A DNA stretch of 64,000 bases from Paramecium sonneborni (GCA_905182985.1 CAJJDN010000134.1:262749-326748); one strand, 5' to 3'. Positions 1-13,281 are shown, counted from the stretch's first letter. Numbers and translations are program-made. The notes: generated from the sequence alone by a model not told the origin.

Positions 1-1
1 C

Positions 2-1792
2 GAAGATTTATTATATTGGTTATAAATAAACTCACCAATGAAATCAGAACTTGATAATCTATGTTTAGTTCATGGAGATTTCTCACTATCTAAAGTAGTA
101 TTCCATCCAACTGAACCTAAAGTTTTGGCCATTTTGGATTGGTAATAGGCATAATTAGGAAATGCTTTTATTGATTTAGCAAGTTTTGTTGCACCATACT
201 ATATTCCATTCGAAAATGGATAGTATCATGTAGAAGGTTGGTTAGGTATTGAATAGATTGCAGGTTAACCTAATTTATAAGAAGTAATATCAGCCTACTT
301 TACAACAAGATCTAGTCAAAGTATTCCAGACATTAGATATCAAATTATTATGGCCATTCTTAAATAATCTATTGAATAATAAATTCTATACAAATAAACC
401 TAAGATGAAAAATATTAAAAGAATTCTCATTTCTTATCCAAAGCTGGATATGAGTTAATCTTACAAATGACTGAAGGTGATCCTTATGGCATTAAAATGA
501 GAGCAACTAATGATGGTTAATTGTGGTCTAACTGGCCTATTTCAGAAAGATGCAAGAGTTACTATTATAGAATCAAAGATTTCTTAAAAGATGAAGTTTT
601 CCCTAAAGAAAAAGCAATCTTGGATAAAGTTAGAGCTATACCAAAAACTCTCTAAAATAAAGCTATTATAGATATTGAAGAACTTTAAACAAAGGCGAAA
701 TCAGTAGGATTATGGAACTTATTCATTTCAGATCCAATGTATGGAAAAGGTTTAACAAATTTGGAATACGTATTCTTGTCAGAATTGATGGGATTGAGTT
801 ATATAGCTCATGAAATATTTAATTGTTATGCACCAGATACAGGAAATATTAAATTGTTGATTGCTTATGGTACCTAATACCAAAAAGAGAAATATTTAAG
901 ACCATTATTAGAAGGAGAATGCAAATCATTTTTCGCAATGAGTGAAAAGAATGTATCATCTTCAAATCCAAATAATTTAGAATGCACTATTACACCTTGT
1001 GAAGGAGGATTCATTCTTAATGGTAGTAAGTATTTCATTTCAAGTGCTTCTGATGAAAGAACTATATTTGGAATAGTGATTGGTAAATCTACTCAAACCA
1101 TGAGTAACCCTAATGAATCATAATCAATGGTCATTGTTGATATGAAAAATCCTAAGGTAAAGATTGGCAAATAATTTGGTTCCTTTGGTTTCTTTGACAT
1201 TCCTCATGGTTATTCAGAAATCGAATTTGACAATGTCTTTATTCCATAAGAAAATTTATTGGGATCTCTTGGAGGAGCATTTAAAATGGCTCAAGATAGA
1301 TTATAAATAGGAAGATTACATAATTGTGTGAGATAAATTGGATAAACTAGAAGATGTCTTGATTTAATGATGAGTAGATCAGAATAGAGAACGATTTTTA
1401 AATAAAAACTAAAAGATAATGCTGCATTTTAAGAAAGATTAGGAGATCTAGAAATTGCATTCTAATCATGCAGATTATTGAGTTTAAATGCTGGATTACT
1501 TTTGGATTCTGCTGGATCCAGTCATTTACATACATTCATGGCTATTAGCGAATGTAAAGCTCATACTCCCAAAGCTTGTTAATATATAATAGATCAATGT
1601 ATATAAGCATTTGGTGCTGAAGGAGTGACTGAAGAGCAACCATTAGCTATTGCATTCCGATTTGCTAGAGCTATTAGATTCATAGATGAACCATGTGAAG
1701 TCCATCTTAAGTAAGTCTCAAGATTTGCTTATGGAAATCACTTATTCAATGATCTAAACAATGCTCAAGGATATGGACTTGCCAAGCTATGA
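2..1792 (+). CDS. ACAD10/11-like acyl-CoA dehydrogenase (3' part)
   Basis: Open from the window edge to TGA at 1790-1792 with no intron; 596 codons are visible and the start lies outside. The first ~60 residues carry the C-terminal part of an aminoglycoside-phosphotransferase-like kinase fold (LVHGDFS, then LAILDW followed by Gln). The rest is an acyl-CoA dehydrogenase: mid-domain around FFAMSEK and GSKYFIS, then the helical C-terminal domain with [16 protein letters not shown] and [13 protein letters not shown]. This phosphotransferase-ACAD fusion is typical of ACAD10/ACAD11, which act on 4-hydroxy and long-chain acyl-CoAs in mitochondria or peroxisomes. Family assignment is strong; substrate and compartment are inferred. 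Many internal TAA/TAG codons fall at positions where Gln is plausible, supporting the ciliate code. Confidence 0.88.
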
Positions 1793-2005
1793 TTTATTTA
1801 GTAAATAACAAATATAATTTAAACATATAAATTATTAATTAATATCAATTTATTATTCTATATATATATTTATATATATATTTTTTAATACGAAATCATT
1901 TCATCCTTTTTATTCTGAATTTTTTGTAAAATTACAATTAATATATAAACTGAGCATTTATATTAAGCTATTACCCTTAAATAATTTATTTAAATCTTTA
2001 TATCC

Positions 2006-3135
2006 ATGAGCACAGCACTTGCTAAACCTAAAAAGCTGAAACTCACAGATTATGAAGTCTTTCAAACCTTGGGTACTGGTAATGAATAATTAAAATGCTG
2101 AATTTTAGGTTCATTTGGAAGAGTGAAACTGGCAAGGAATAAACAAACAAATAAATATGTTGCTTTGAAAAGTTTAAAAAAAGCAGAGATTATAAGACTT
2201 AAACAAGTTGATCATGTGATTAATGAAAACACTATATTAGGAAATTTATAGCATCCATTTATTGTATAATCTATGATCATTCTTAGGTAACTTTTGAAGG
2301 CTTCTGTTAAGATCCTAGATATCTCTATTTAGTATTAGAATTCGTTTCTGGAGGAGAGTTATTCACTTACTTAAGAAGCATTGGAAGACTTGATACATAA
2401 CATGCAGCGTATATTTTGTGTTTTTATATCTAGCTTTTATGGTGCTTAGGTTGCTTCAATGTTTGAATATCTTCACTCTAAGAACATTATCTATAGAGAT
2501 CTTAAACCAGAGAACTTATTGATTGCAGATGATGGATATCTCAAATTAACAGATTTCGGTTTCGCTAAAGTTGTCGAAGGAAGAACTTATACATTGTGTG
2601 GAACTCCTGAATATTTAGCTCCAGAAATTCTATTGAATAAAGGACATGGCAAAGCTGTTGATTGGTGGACTCTAGGAATCTTAATTTATGAAATGAATGC
2701 AGGAATTGATCCTTTCTCTGATGAAGATCCTATGGCCATTTATCAAAAAATATTAAAGGGGAAAGTTAAATTTCCTAAAAGCTTTGATAAGTAATTATAA
2801 TCTAATTTTAATTAAGGAATGGAAAATCTTTAGTCAAGCATTTACTTGTGGCTGATCTTTCTAAAAGATATGGAAATTTAAAAAATGGTATCAATCTCAT
2901 TTTTAATAATTAGGTGCTGCTGATGTTAAAAATCATAGATGGTTCGGAAATCTAGATTGGAATCTCCTTACTTAAAAGAAATTACCTGTTCCATATAAGC
3001 CAGTTGTGAAGTATCTATTCTCATTACATTTTTATTAGAGCTCCCAATGACACTTCCAATTTTTCATCCTATCCAGAATCAGATACCCAAAGTCCTGCTC
3101 TTAAACCAGCAGATGATCCCTTCTTAGAATGGTGA
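2006..3135 (+). CDS. cAMP-dependent protein kinase (PKA) catalytic subunit
   Basis: Six micro-introns (2079-2108, 2264-2286, 2409-2433, 2791-2816, 2888-2913, 3011-3038; 23-30 nt) give a 323-residue protein, close to the usual PKA-C length. Visible motifs in order: glycine loop LGTGSFGRV, catalytic Lys in [25 protein letters not shown], catalytic loop [12 protein letters not shown] (YRD instead of HRD), metal-binding LTDFGFAK, activation loop [12 protein letters not shown] with the phosphorylatable Thr, and a C-terminal tail ending FLEW, equivalent to the FxxF hydrophobic motif. It phosphorylates Ser/Thr in response to cAMP and in ciliates is linked to ciliary beating. The closest relatives in the window are the pseudokinase at 28080 and the kinase remnant at 59562. 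A GT...AG intron at 2264 explains what first looks like a frameshift. Confidence 0.95.
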
Positions 3136-4702
3136 TTAATAGAGCATTATTCATTATCATAAATTCAACTATATTCTCCTAAATAAATTTACTATTATAC
3201 TATTATAAATAAATTTATTAATTATCTATAAATTAATCAGAATTTAACATATTTAAAATCCAAAATAAAAATATCCCATACATCAATTATAATTTCAATT
3301 ATATAATCAATCATTATACCAGTATTCTAATTCAATTACAAGAATTCTTTAATTGCTATTCACAGATTTGATCATCTTAATATAAACATATACTTTTCCT
3401 CGTTAAAATTACATAAAATTAAATCATAGTGAACTAAATCATTCTTTTCTTGAAAAATTTTTTTATGATCTATTTAGAATTTTAATTATTGGTGATTAAA
3501 ATACTAATATTAAAATGATTCAGTTTTCAGTTTTTGAAGTTAAATTTATACTTATTTTAACTCTTTTCCCCTTATATTTTTAAGCAATCAACTATCAAAA
3601 TTTTCAATCATTCTTGCTCATCAAATCACAGATTTCAAAATCATTAAATAAACAAAAAGGAAATTTTATATTTTATAATTAATATAAATTTATATATTAT
3701 TTTCTTTTAAAAATTATACAAAATAATTGAATACTTCCATAACTTTATTAAAAATAACTTTTCATTTTTAAGTATCCCTTTCCTATTTTATTAGATTATG
3801 GAATTTTATTCAGATATATTGATTATAATATTTAAAAATTTTATTATTGCTTTCAATTTTAGCATATATTTTCTAAAATATATTCAAGTGTTATATTTGA
3901 TCCTTTATTTTTAATGTTCCTCAAAAGTTTTCAATTAATACACTCAAAATATCTGTTGACCCATTTTAATTCTAGTTAACAGAAATTGGATATGAAGTGT
4001 TTATTTAGCTCTTAAAAAATAATAATTTAGAGATTCGAATAATTAAATAAAATTCCATCTTAGCCATATAATAATTCCCCAATAAAAAATTTAGCTTTGT
4101 TTTAAATTCTTTGTATTTTCTAATTTATTTTAAAGAATCATCTTTGAATTCAGCTTGGCCTCAAAAAATCTAATGAATTAAACAATTCTAGAAGAAATTC
4201 AACTTTTTTTTAATTTAATTATACATTATTGATTTGCTAATTTATTTATATTGATCATAATTTTGAGTTTAGCTGATCCTGTATGCTTTCGTTTTTCATT
4301 TAAATTAAAAAACTATAATTTTGTAAAGATTAAATATCATATTTGAAAATATTTTGATTTTAAACATTTATTTTCAATTTTTTTAATTGTTGATATTGCT
4401 CCTTATACAATATTGATATTTAAAATATAACAAGATTTAATTCAAATCCTTTAAAAATACATAATGATTTTTTTCTTAAAAAAATAAGTTTAGTTAAAAT
4501 ATTTATATTATTTTTTCTAAAGTCTTGAATTCATACTATTTTATATTCTTAATTATAACCTTTTTCCAATAGCTATCCTATGTTAATACAATCAAAAAAG
4601 TGATTGAATATGATTTTAATCTATAAAATTTCTACTCCTAATTCTATAACACTAATAATCAATAGACGGAATATGTTTATAGATTACATTATATAATAAA
4701 TA
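3136..4702. other. AT-rich intergenic stretch without a recognisable gene
   Basis: About 1.57 kb with TGA (plus) and TCA (minus) scattered through the frames and no convincing codon pattern, RNA gene or tandem repeat. It is unusually long compared with the other spacers here. It may hold promoter and UTR sequence for the gene at 4703 or an eroded gene; nothing specific is visible. Confidence 0.5.
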
Positions 4703-5491
4703 ATGGATTTTAATAATAATGCGAACTCAAATATTCCAAGTCTAAAAAGTAATTGATAAGGATTCTATAAATACTAGAGTTCGAATGCTCATATTAAAGA
4801 TACGGAAATCCATCAGATGAATTGTAAGTTAAGAGTGAATCTGATTCATTTGAGTTAAAATAGACAAATATCCAATATCCTATTTATCCTTACATGTTTT
4901 ATCCTTCTACCCCAATATTTCCAATTATAGGTGTTTCTTGAATCTTAATTTAGGTGAAATAAAGAATGAATATGTTGATTAAACTAATTATTTGATGATG
5001 CATGGAGTATAAAATGGTTTAGCAAATAGAATATAGTAAGAAAATAGAATACATAATGAATTCTTAACTAACTAAACAACATATGGTTGCAAAAAGGTTT
5101 GTTAAATTGATTGCATGCTAATTGAGAGATATTTTAAATAAAAATATTGGGTAATAATTATGTTGTAATAGAGATATTTAAAAATGCAAACTAAAAGTAT
5201 AAAATTGATCAAAAAAAGTGGGAAAATTCTGGTTGGCTTAAGGCTAGATTATAACATAGATATAAATCTTAAATTTATGATACATTTGTAGAAATGATTG
5301 ATTAAATATAATAAGAGGGAGAACTCAAGATGAATGCAAGAACTTAAGCAATATAGCTATAAAATAAAAAAGGGTTCGAGAATCTTGAAAGATAAATATA
5401 GAAAGTTGTTAAATCATAAAAAAAGTTTGATATATTTTTACTTGAAATTCAAAAAGTCCTAGCAGAATTTATTTTTTCGTCTTTAAATTGA
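4703..5491 (+). CDS. Uncharacterised Gln/Lys-rich protein
   Basis: Not recognised. Starts with MDFNNNANSNIPSL. Intron 1 is 4749-4777 (29 nt) and intron 2 is 4931-4953 (23 nt, GTG donor). A further intron of about 32 nt near 5099 is needed to join the 5' part (ending TTYGCKK) to the 3' frame; its borders are uncertain. The 3' half is charged and helical (WENSGWLKARLQHRYKSQ, later FENLERQIQKVVKSQKKFD), suggesting a helical or coiled-coil C-terminus. A short Pro/Tyr-rich stretch (YPIYPYMFYPSTPIFP) precedes it. TGA is at 5489-5491. No signal peptide or membrane segment is seen. The next gene begins almost at once on the same strand. Confidence 0.55.
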
Positions 5492-5505
5492 TTTTTAAAT
5501 AATAA

Positions 5506-7617
5506 ATGTCAGATTTTTAATTACAAATAGTTATTCATTTTGATCGAAATTATAAGATAGAAGATGACTAAATAAAAAATCAAAAATCAAAAATTTTATC
5601 CTCAACAATTAGTGTGAAGAAATTTCTAATTAGACTTAATTAATAATCTTTCTATTCTAAAATGTAAACAAAAATGTTAGAAAGAGTATAATTTTTAAAT
5701 TCAATTGAGGGATATCTATTATTTTTAATAAATTCAGAATTTAAAAATAATATCAAGATATAAATATAGTAACTACAGGAGTTTTAATGAAAATATATTC
5801 TAAAAAGAAGTAAGCAAATAATTGTACAAGAATGGTTTTAAAGATTTCTGAATTTGATTGATTTAGGAGTGAAGGAATATTACAATAAAATATAGATGTA
5901 AATAATAATTATTAAATGCAATACTATGAGCAAGACTTAGATGATGAAAGTATGAATAATCTAATAACTTCCAGTTTCTGATATTTCATTAGATGAATCT
6001 CCTTTAAAGCGATGTATGACCGCTCCTGCAAGACCTTTGACAGAACTTGAAGAATTTAAAAGGTATGGCTATTAACTTTGTCTAGGTCTTTAGATTATGA
6101 TCTTTTAGAAAAAGCTTATAGATTATCGAGTTAACTTGTTTAGAGAGATTTTCATAAATATGATTTAGATAATCCAGAGGGATAGAAATAATGCAAAAAG
6201 TTTTTACAAAATCTCGAAAAAATGTGTGAAGTAATAATAAAATTGTAATAATATAGGTTTATTAGGTTAAGGTAGAATCTCGTGAATACAGAAATTATTT
6301 TTCAAAAGCTTACAAAATTCTTTATACATAGGATAAATTATGTTATTTGACTGAAATTCTCGATAGTGCACAAGAAGGTTTTAAAAATAAATTAGATTAG
6401 GATTTCCTTATTTATGGGTAAATTCTGAGAAATATTCATTCACACGAGAAGTTTTAGAAGCAGGAATAAAGTTAGTGGATGCATTTTATAAAGTATAACA
6501 TGTAATAAGACACTTATATACAAATACTCTTTAAGAAAGTTCTGATTTCTCAAAGTCTAAATTAAAAGAAGAGATATCATTTTTGTTAAAAGATTTTGAT
6601 AAGATATGGGTATCATTTGAAATGGTAAGTATTTATAAGAATAAAAAATAGTTATATGTAAAAGAACTGATGGATATAGAGGGGAAAGCTAGAAGATTTA
6701 TATTGTAGGCAATATAGATAGATAGAGAGATGTAATCAATAGAAATAAGAGAGAAATTAAGAGGAAAGATATTGGTTAAAAGTGAGATTTATTTAGAATT
6801 GAAAACAGCAGTATGGGAATGAGATTATTGTAGTTTTGTAAAGTGATTGCGAAGATAAATTCAGTAGCAAATGTCGAGGGTAAGGGAAGAGATGATTTAG
6901 AAGTTAATATATTATTGGAAGCAGAGGGTATAACAAGAAGAGTTACTTATGAATAATCAAAGGCAGTTCGAAGTTTAGCTGATAGTATAAAGATGAAGTA
7001 TAGATTAGTGAAATAAAAGTTTTTAAAAAATCCGAGAGTAAATGAGGCAATATGAAGAGAACGTAGAGATGGTAGATCCTTAGTTGAAGAATAATAATGA
7101 ATTAGTTGATTTATTGATAGAATATGAAACTTAATGGGAAAAGGGATTACATTATTTGTTAGAACCAAGAAAATATATTTAATTAATGCTTTTCTCTCAC
7201 ATAATTGAAACTACGGCTGAAAAACACATGCAATTTGCAGAATAATTGGAATGCAGGGATAGTGATGTATTTGTTACAATACCTTGTTTAATTGTGTTAA
7301 AACATCTTGAAAATGAAGACAAGAATATTTGCAAGTATTTTCTTCCTATGTTGGATGATGAGAAATCAAAGTTATATTAATAATTTGAATTGTTAAAAGA
7401 AGAATTTATGAATTTTAGAGATCAACACATAAAATAATATGAATACTACAATTTAATTGAAAAGAGATTATTAGGAATAGAACTAAATTATATTTGTGAA
7501 TAAGTGAACACATAGATAGATAGAATTATGTAAAAGATCAGGTTACTATCTATTGAAATCTAAAGATACAATGCTTTAGAGTGGAATCTATTCATTGATG
7601 CTGCAATTAATACTTGA
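5506..7617 (+). CDS. Uncharacterised helical protein (PX/BAR-like organisation possible)
   Basis: From an internal ATG at 5916 to TGA at 7615-7617 the model is clean: introns 5950-5974, 6063-6085, 6231-6256, 6378-6400, 6625-6651, 6811-6833 and 6998-7019 give 510 residues in one frame. The frame can be extended upstream to ATG 5506 through two more putative introns (27 and 33 nt), adding ~130 residues; this extension is less certain, since only 14 bp separates it from the preceding stop. The protein is mostly alpha-helical, with charged stretches such as LEKMCEVYQVKVESREYRNY and a long C-terminal coiled coil (FQKIREQMRQYEENVEM). A PX-like N-terminus followed by a BAR-like helical body would fit a sorting-nexin-type plan, but no diagnostic motif is visible, so I do not assign function. 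Confidence 0.7.
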
Positions 7618-7651
7618 TGTTATAACATGAATATTATTGTTTGAATCTTAT

Positions 7652-8656
7652 TCATTTTTTCAGATACACTATAAGGGTTGTCATATTATCACAACCTGTT
7701 CCTTAACTTGTATCTGGGGCTAACAATTTATCCAACAAATCTTCAGCTGCTTTACTCAATAACTCTTAAGTAACTGGGTTATTACCCAACGTAGTATTAA
7801 TATGTTATAACAATTCTTAATGATTAAGAGTTTCAAATACACCGTCACATCCCATCAAAATAAATCTTAAATAAAATAAAATCTTACTTGTCTTCTGGTC
7901 CCAACTCAGTTTTTTTAACATCTGGTAATGCTATGATTAGTTGTTCATTAGGTCTGAATTTATTATCACGTTTATATTCCAAATCACCCAAAGCTCTTGA
8001 TAAATTTAAATTTCCTAAAAAAGAATAAAAATAATACAAATTACCATTAACTCTACCGTCACTAACAAATCCACCTGCTCTTTCAATTCTTGATTTTTCT
8101 TCTGGATTATCTGGTTTATGATCAACACTCATATCAAAGTTCTTATTATTTCTGCATAAGACTGATCTTGAATCTCCAGCATTAGCAACATAGAGAGTGT
8201 TCTTATGAATCAAAGCCACATTAGCCGTACATCCAGCATAAGAATCTAGTGCTATATATTAAATATGCTACCATTAGATTCATTGGCTTAATATGTAATC
8301 ACTTCTTGTTATCCCTCTTCTGTCATTAATAATTCATCCATTTTTAAGAAAGTCTCTTTAAGAGCATCTTCAAATTTCTAATCTTTAAAGTTTTTATTTT
8401 TTAGTAATTCATCAATAAAATGTTTCTCTACAAAATATGCTACTTCTCTTCCTCCATGTCCATCAAACACACCAAAAACAGATACATCTTGTAAAACATC
8501 TGGTCTATTAATATGGGCATCTTCCATAGAGTTTCTCCAACCTTATATGTTAATTCTTATAATACCTTGCATTTCAGAAGCTGCAAATATCACAGACTTT
8601 CCTTATCCAACAGTAGTTTTTTTCTCTGTTTTTGGTTAACTCAGATATGGCCCCAT
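7652..8656 (-). CDS. PP2C-type Ser/Thr protein phosphatase
   Basis: Four introns (8542-8565, 8252-8271, 8015-8044, 7866-7887) give 302 residues, the normal size for a PP2C catalytic domain. It begins MGPYLSQP, a possible N-myristoylation site. PPM motifs in order: WRNSMEDAH, FGVFDGHGG with the metal-binding Asp/Gly, ANAGDSR, LSRALGD, FILMGCDGVFE, and GTGCDNMTTLIV with the last metal Asp. It would remove phosphate from Ser/Thr using Mn2+/Mg2+, probably at a membrane if myristoylated. The 20-nt intron at 8252-8271 is among the shortest in the window. Identification is secure; the particular substrate is unknown. Confidence 0.94.
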
Positions 8657-8715
8657 TTAATTAAATTTTATTTAATATCATATATATTCACTTTGCTCTT
8701 TAAATTATCAAATTT

Positions 8716-9400
8716 TCACTATTTTCCTCTTTGTATCCAATCAGGTTCATATTTACTCCTTACTATACCTCCAGTTGATTATTACCTTCCAGGTTGAGCA
8801 TTATTACTTGTTCTGAACTATATGTCACAATCTTTTGAAAATCTCTCTTAAGTTGTTATATTCGAATATGAATTAAATTTGTCATACATTTTACTCTCTG
8901 AATAATCTATCACACTCGATGAACCTTCTAAATATCTTCTTATCTTATATTCTACTATATTTTACCTTTGCATAATTCTTATCAATCTTTCCACTTATCT
9001 CTCCTTATATCCTACCTATTTAACAATTATTCCATTGAATATCTGCTGGATATAATTCTCTATCTTTTGATTTTATTACTACAATATTATCACCCTTTAA
9101 CTTAAAAATAGGTTTATGCTAATTTTAATTTTAACTACATTCATATTTACTAATCAATACATTCTCTTTTCTTTTCCTTTCAATCTTAATTAATCATAAA
9201 AGTCTCTCTCTAAATATATTATATTATTCTAAATTACATTCTACTCCAAAAGTATTTACAGATTTTGATTTCTGATCATTCTTACTAACCTATGCTTTCA
9301 AATAATGATTTGTTATTTCATACAGTGAACAAACTCTTTATTATTTCTCTTCTGGAAATATTTAAGTTGGTCCATAGTTTTTTAGTAATCCAGCTCTCAT
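8716..9400 (-). pseudogene. Uncharacterised ORF interrupted by an in-frame TGA
   Basis: Reading on the minus strand from ATG at 9400 (MRAGLLKNYGPTQIFPEE) to TGA at 8718-8716 and removing one 22-nt GTA...AAG intron gives exactly 221 codons in a single frame. Codon 69 (9196-9194) is TGA, the normal stop. Sequence on both sides looks coding (before: FGVECNLEQYNIFRERLL; after: LIKIERKRKENVLISKYEC). No GT...AG intron of suitable phase removes the TGA. Options are a nonsense-mutated gene, a base error (TGG would give Trp), or recoding. No family is recognised; the C-terminal part is charged and Ser-rich. It is co-directional with the PP2C gene, 59 bp upstream of its start. Confidence 0.55.
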
Positions 9401-9575
9401 TATTAATTATTATTAATCAATTTTTTGAATTATAAAATATATAATATATCTAAATATTTTTGATATCTTGATATCCTAATATTCTATTTTTAATGTTGGT
9501 TGTTAACAATAGTTATTTTAATTTGTAAAATAAATAGTTGATTTTTATAGATGAAGATATTATTATTCCGATGAA

Positions 9576-12323
9576 ATGAGTTATTTTTATTATTCTTCTT
9601 ATTCTTAATACTTATTTCTGTCTAGATATTATATCTTATTATCTCCTTCTATAATTTACACAGGTATCTTCTTCATATACGAATAACATAGATAATCATC
9701 ATTTACAAATAAAAGCAATGGATAGATAGAAATAATAAGATATATGGTTTAGATATGTTTTAGAAGAATCAAATTTAGAGAATTCTTATGAACAACATTA
9801 CCTTTAAAGATGCAATTAACTTATTTAACATATGTAAATGCAATCAAAAAAAAGATAAAAAATGAATAATTAGTACATTGTTTATTTTTTTAAATATGAA
9901 TGCAAATATAACTTAAAAAGAAATAGCTCCAGGAATAATATTATTAAAACATATTCAAATGGGTTCAGAAATGATTTACATCTTTAAGGTTTAATTGAAT
10001 AGATTAAGTTGTATGGAATTCATAGCTGATTTTACAGGAAGTGAGAACATTTTGGTGGATGGTTAAAATAAAATGAAGACAATTACTATGATTAATCCAT
10101 TTGAAACAAAATAAGTAGCTTAATTGACTATGAAATAAGACTGGAAATTGAAAACAAAATTCAAATTTAGTTTGAAAACAGCAGAGAAATCAATATAAGG
10201 ATAATATTTGAAAGAGGATTAAATGCAATTGAGATTAGAAATTTAAGATCAGATGAAATAACTATATCATTATCCATATCAATTGAAAGAGATTCCCGAA
10301 ATTCTTAGATATTTAAAATCTCCATTTGTTGATCTTGAATATTTACCAGTGGATGTATTTAAAAGAAAGTATATAGTCAAGTATATTTGGAGATGATGAA
10401 ACAGAATTAGATACTCTAATATAATGGAGAAGACCAAGTGCATTTTTTTAATTGAAAGATGCAAATAAGAGACCGGAAATATTTTTTGATAAAATAGAGC
10501 CAAATGATATAAAACAAGGAGCATTAGGAAATTGTTGGTTTTTATCAGCATTATCATCTTTGGCAGAGAGACCAGCTTTAGTAAAAAGATTATTTGTAAC
10601 AATGACAACAAATTCAATGGGAATATATAGAATAAAGATATGTAAGAATGGTGAATGGGTATATGTAACAATAGATGATTTATTTCCATGTTATCCTTTA
10701 GGTGCTCCAATATTTTCAGCAGCACATGGAAATGAATTATGGGTTTTATTATTAGAGAAAGCATATGCAAAATTACATGGAAGTTATTTTGCCCTTAGAG
10801 AAGGACTATCTGGAGAAGCTATGGTAGATTTAACAGGTTGTCCAACAGTTATTTATGGATATAATGAATTATAATAGATGTGGTAGCAATTATTATAATT
10901 TGATTAAGAAGGTTATTTAATTAATGCATTTACAGAAGGTAATGATACTTTAAGTGAAGGATAGAGAAAAGAATCTACAACAGATAATATAGGTTTAATA
11001 CCTGGACATGCATATTCAATATTATAAGTTAAAGAAGCTAAGGGAAATAAATTATTAAATATTCGTAATCCTTGGGGTAATTTTGAATGGAAAGGAGCCT
11101 GGAGTGATACATCTCCATTATGGACATAAGAAATTTAAAATATGGTTAATTTTGTTAATGATAGCAATGATGGGTAATTTTGGATGTGTTGGAAAGATTT
11201 CTTAACTTACTTTAAAGGAGTAAATATTTGTAAAGTAAGAAATTGGGAGGAAGTTAGAATTAAAGGTAAATTTATTAAAGTAACTGATATCAATGATAAT
11301 AATATAGATGTTGTACTTAGCAAATGGTATTATTCATTTATTATTACAAAATCTACTAAAGTTATTTTAGGAATACATTAAGAAGATGAAAGAATTAGAG
11401 GAGTTAAATTATTAAGACCTTATTTAGATATTGGTTTAACTCTATTTAAATAATCTGATAAAGGATTAGAATTACTAGCACAAACTATTACTAAATAAGA
11501 TAGACAAGTTTAACTTGAATATGATTTGAATCCTGGCGTTTATATTGTAGTACCCAGAACAAGTGGTTTATATTTACATGGAGATAATAATAAATAATTT
11601 GATCTACTAAATAATGATGGCTCTGTTCATCCTTTACTCTATTCAACATTAAATGATATCTTTAGAAAATTTGATATGTTATTATTAAGAGAATTAAGTT
11701 ATATTGAATTCAAAGGTATTTATGACTCTCTAGATAAATAACTTGATCCAGAATATTTTAAATAGATGTTATCTAAATACACTTCTACAGATAAAGGTAT
11801 TACATTCACAGGATTTGTTGAATTTTTTGTTGATTAAATTAATTTGCTTGGTAAAGATACTATATACAGATGGCTTGAAAAATTAGGTTATGATAAATAT
11901 CTTAATTCCACTAAAAGTAGAAGTTTTATATTTACTGCACATTCCTCTATTGAAATATCAGTTACTGTCAGAGATGCTGTTAGTACTGATTTAAATAATA
12001 GAGTTCATGTATTTTCTACTACTTTTCCTGATCAATTTCATTAAATTGAAAATATTAAAACAGAAAGAGAAGGTATCAGAGTCATCTAATGTTATAATCG
12101 TTATTCTGATATTTTCTCCATTATTGCTATCAATGATTAAACTTATCCTATTGATTGTTTTATTGATCTTACTCAATCTAAAGGCTTAATTGTCTCAACC
12201 AAAAGTTCTAAAGTTTTAAAAACATTAGATTCTGGATAAATGGAAACTATGATCCATTTTAGATCCAATAGAATTCAAAAATTAAAATTAGCCATCTAGG
12301 TTAAATGGCAACCTGTTTAATGA
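9576..12323 (+). CDS. Calpain-family cysteine protease
   Basis: The catalytic core has the papain-like triad: [13 protein letters not shown] (Cys), PGHAYSIL (His) and [17 protein letters not shown] (Asn). It is followed by a domain III/C2-like beta-sandwich with CWKDFLTYF and [13 protein letters not shown]. From 10377 to TGA 12321-12323 it is one uninterrupted exon. A 22-nt intron (10355-10376) joins it to a domain with [14 protein letters not shown] and the linker [20 protein letters not shown]. Further upstream a 28-nt intron (9664-9691) links to ATG 9576, but the junction near 9830-9890 is unresolved: only a rather long ~40-nt intron restores frame. The active site is complete, so a Ca2+-dependent or regulated intracellular protease is expected. 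No EF-hand domain is seen at the C-terminus, as in atypical calpains. Confidence 0.88.
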
Positions 12324-12370
12324 TAATAATTATAATCATAATCATAATCATGGAAAAAATAAATTACTTT

Positions 12371-13240
12371 TCATGGCTTTTTTTCACTCACAAAACTTGT
12401 GTTACAATAATTATTTAGACATATTCTTGATAGACCTTTAAATAAAGGACTTGAAGTATGAGTAGAAACATAAGTACTTCGTTAAGCACTTTTCGAATTC
12501 TTTGTCCTCTCAGTCTCATTCAAAAGTTTCTTATACTTTACTTATAATTTTATCAAATTTTCATCTTTTTCAATCATCAATATTTTTAATCTTTCCATGT
12601 CAATCTTTCCCTGTTGAATAATTTTTAATTAATCTTATATTTACAATCTTAGTATTAATAAATCTTCAGAAAATTATTGATTTTCAGCTTCCAATATTTT
12701 TATATTCTGAAGTAGTTCATAAATGTGTCCCTATAACTTTTTATTGCATTCTTATGTCACATATATTTGAGCTAATTTTAAATAACAAACTTGTGTACAT
12801 CGATAAGAATGAGCTTGATTTATTAATTATTTATGAGCTTTCAATTTGTCATTCAATTTCATCAGAGCCTAATAGTTCTAAGCATCTCTCTTCAAACTTT
12901 CATATTCAGACTTAGATACTGAATTAAATATACATTGTTAAATACTTTTAACTGTGTCATCTTTCAATTCTATAATAGAATCCTAACTCAAATGTCGGTT
13001 AGTGTTATTTGTGGGATTAGTAGTGTAGTTTTCATCTTTTTTACAACTAGACATAAAATAGTATGCCTTCAATTATAATGATAATTCTTTTACTTCCTAC
13101 TGAAATTCTGGCGATTATTCACTTGAATTAACATCTCCAAAAGATGGTATTTCTAATGTTTTAACCTCAGTTTTTTTTGTTTCACAAGGCTAAAACAAAT
13201 CATGAATTTATGTCTATGTTAAATATATGTTAGAAGACAT
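12371..13240 (-). CDS. Coiled-coil protein, unknown function
   Basis: A single intronless exon of 289 residues from MSSNIYLTQTQ to SEKKP. The centre and C-terminal half have long heptad-like stretches (LLQNIKILEAENQQFSEDLL, then MERLKILMIEKDENLIKLQ) typical of a coiled coil. The tail is Ser/Thr-rich (RSTYVSTHTSSP). There is no signal peptide or membrane segment. It starts only 41 bp downstream of the COMMD stop codon, and a frame is open between the two genes if an extra intron is assumed, so a fusion cannot be excluded. Function unknown; a structural or cytoskeletal role is only a guess from composition. Confidence 0.75.
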
Positions 13241-13281
13241 TCTTTAACAAATTAATTTTTTTATTTAGATTTAAATAAATT

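Noticed and set aside
2264..2290. Apparent one-base frameshift in the PKA gene
   Set aside because: A 23-nt GT...TAG intron at 2264-2286 restores the canonical kinase sequence.
8513..8797. 94-aa plus-strand ORF
   Set aside because: Antisense to the first exon of the PP2C gene and the end of the neighbouring ORF.
10279..10770. 163-aa minus-strand ORF
   Set aside because: Leu/Ile/His-rich antisense shadow of the calpain catalytic domain, which is clearly coded on the plus strand.
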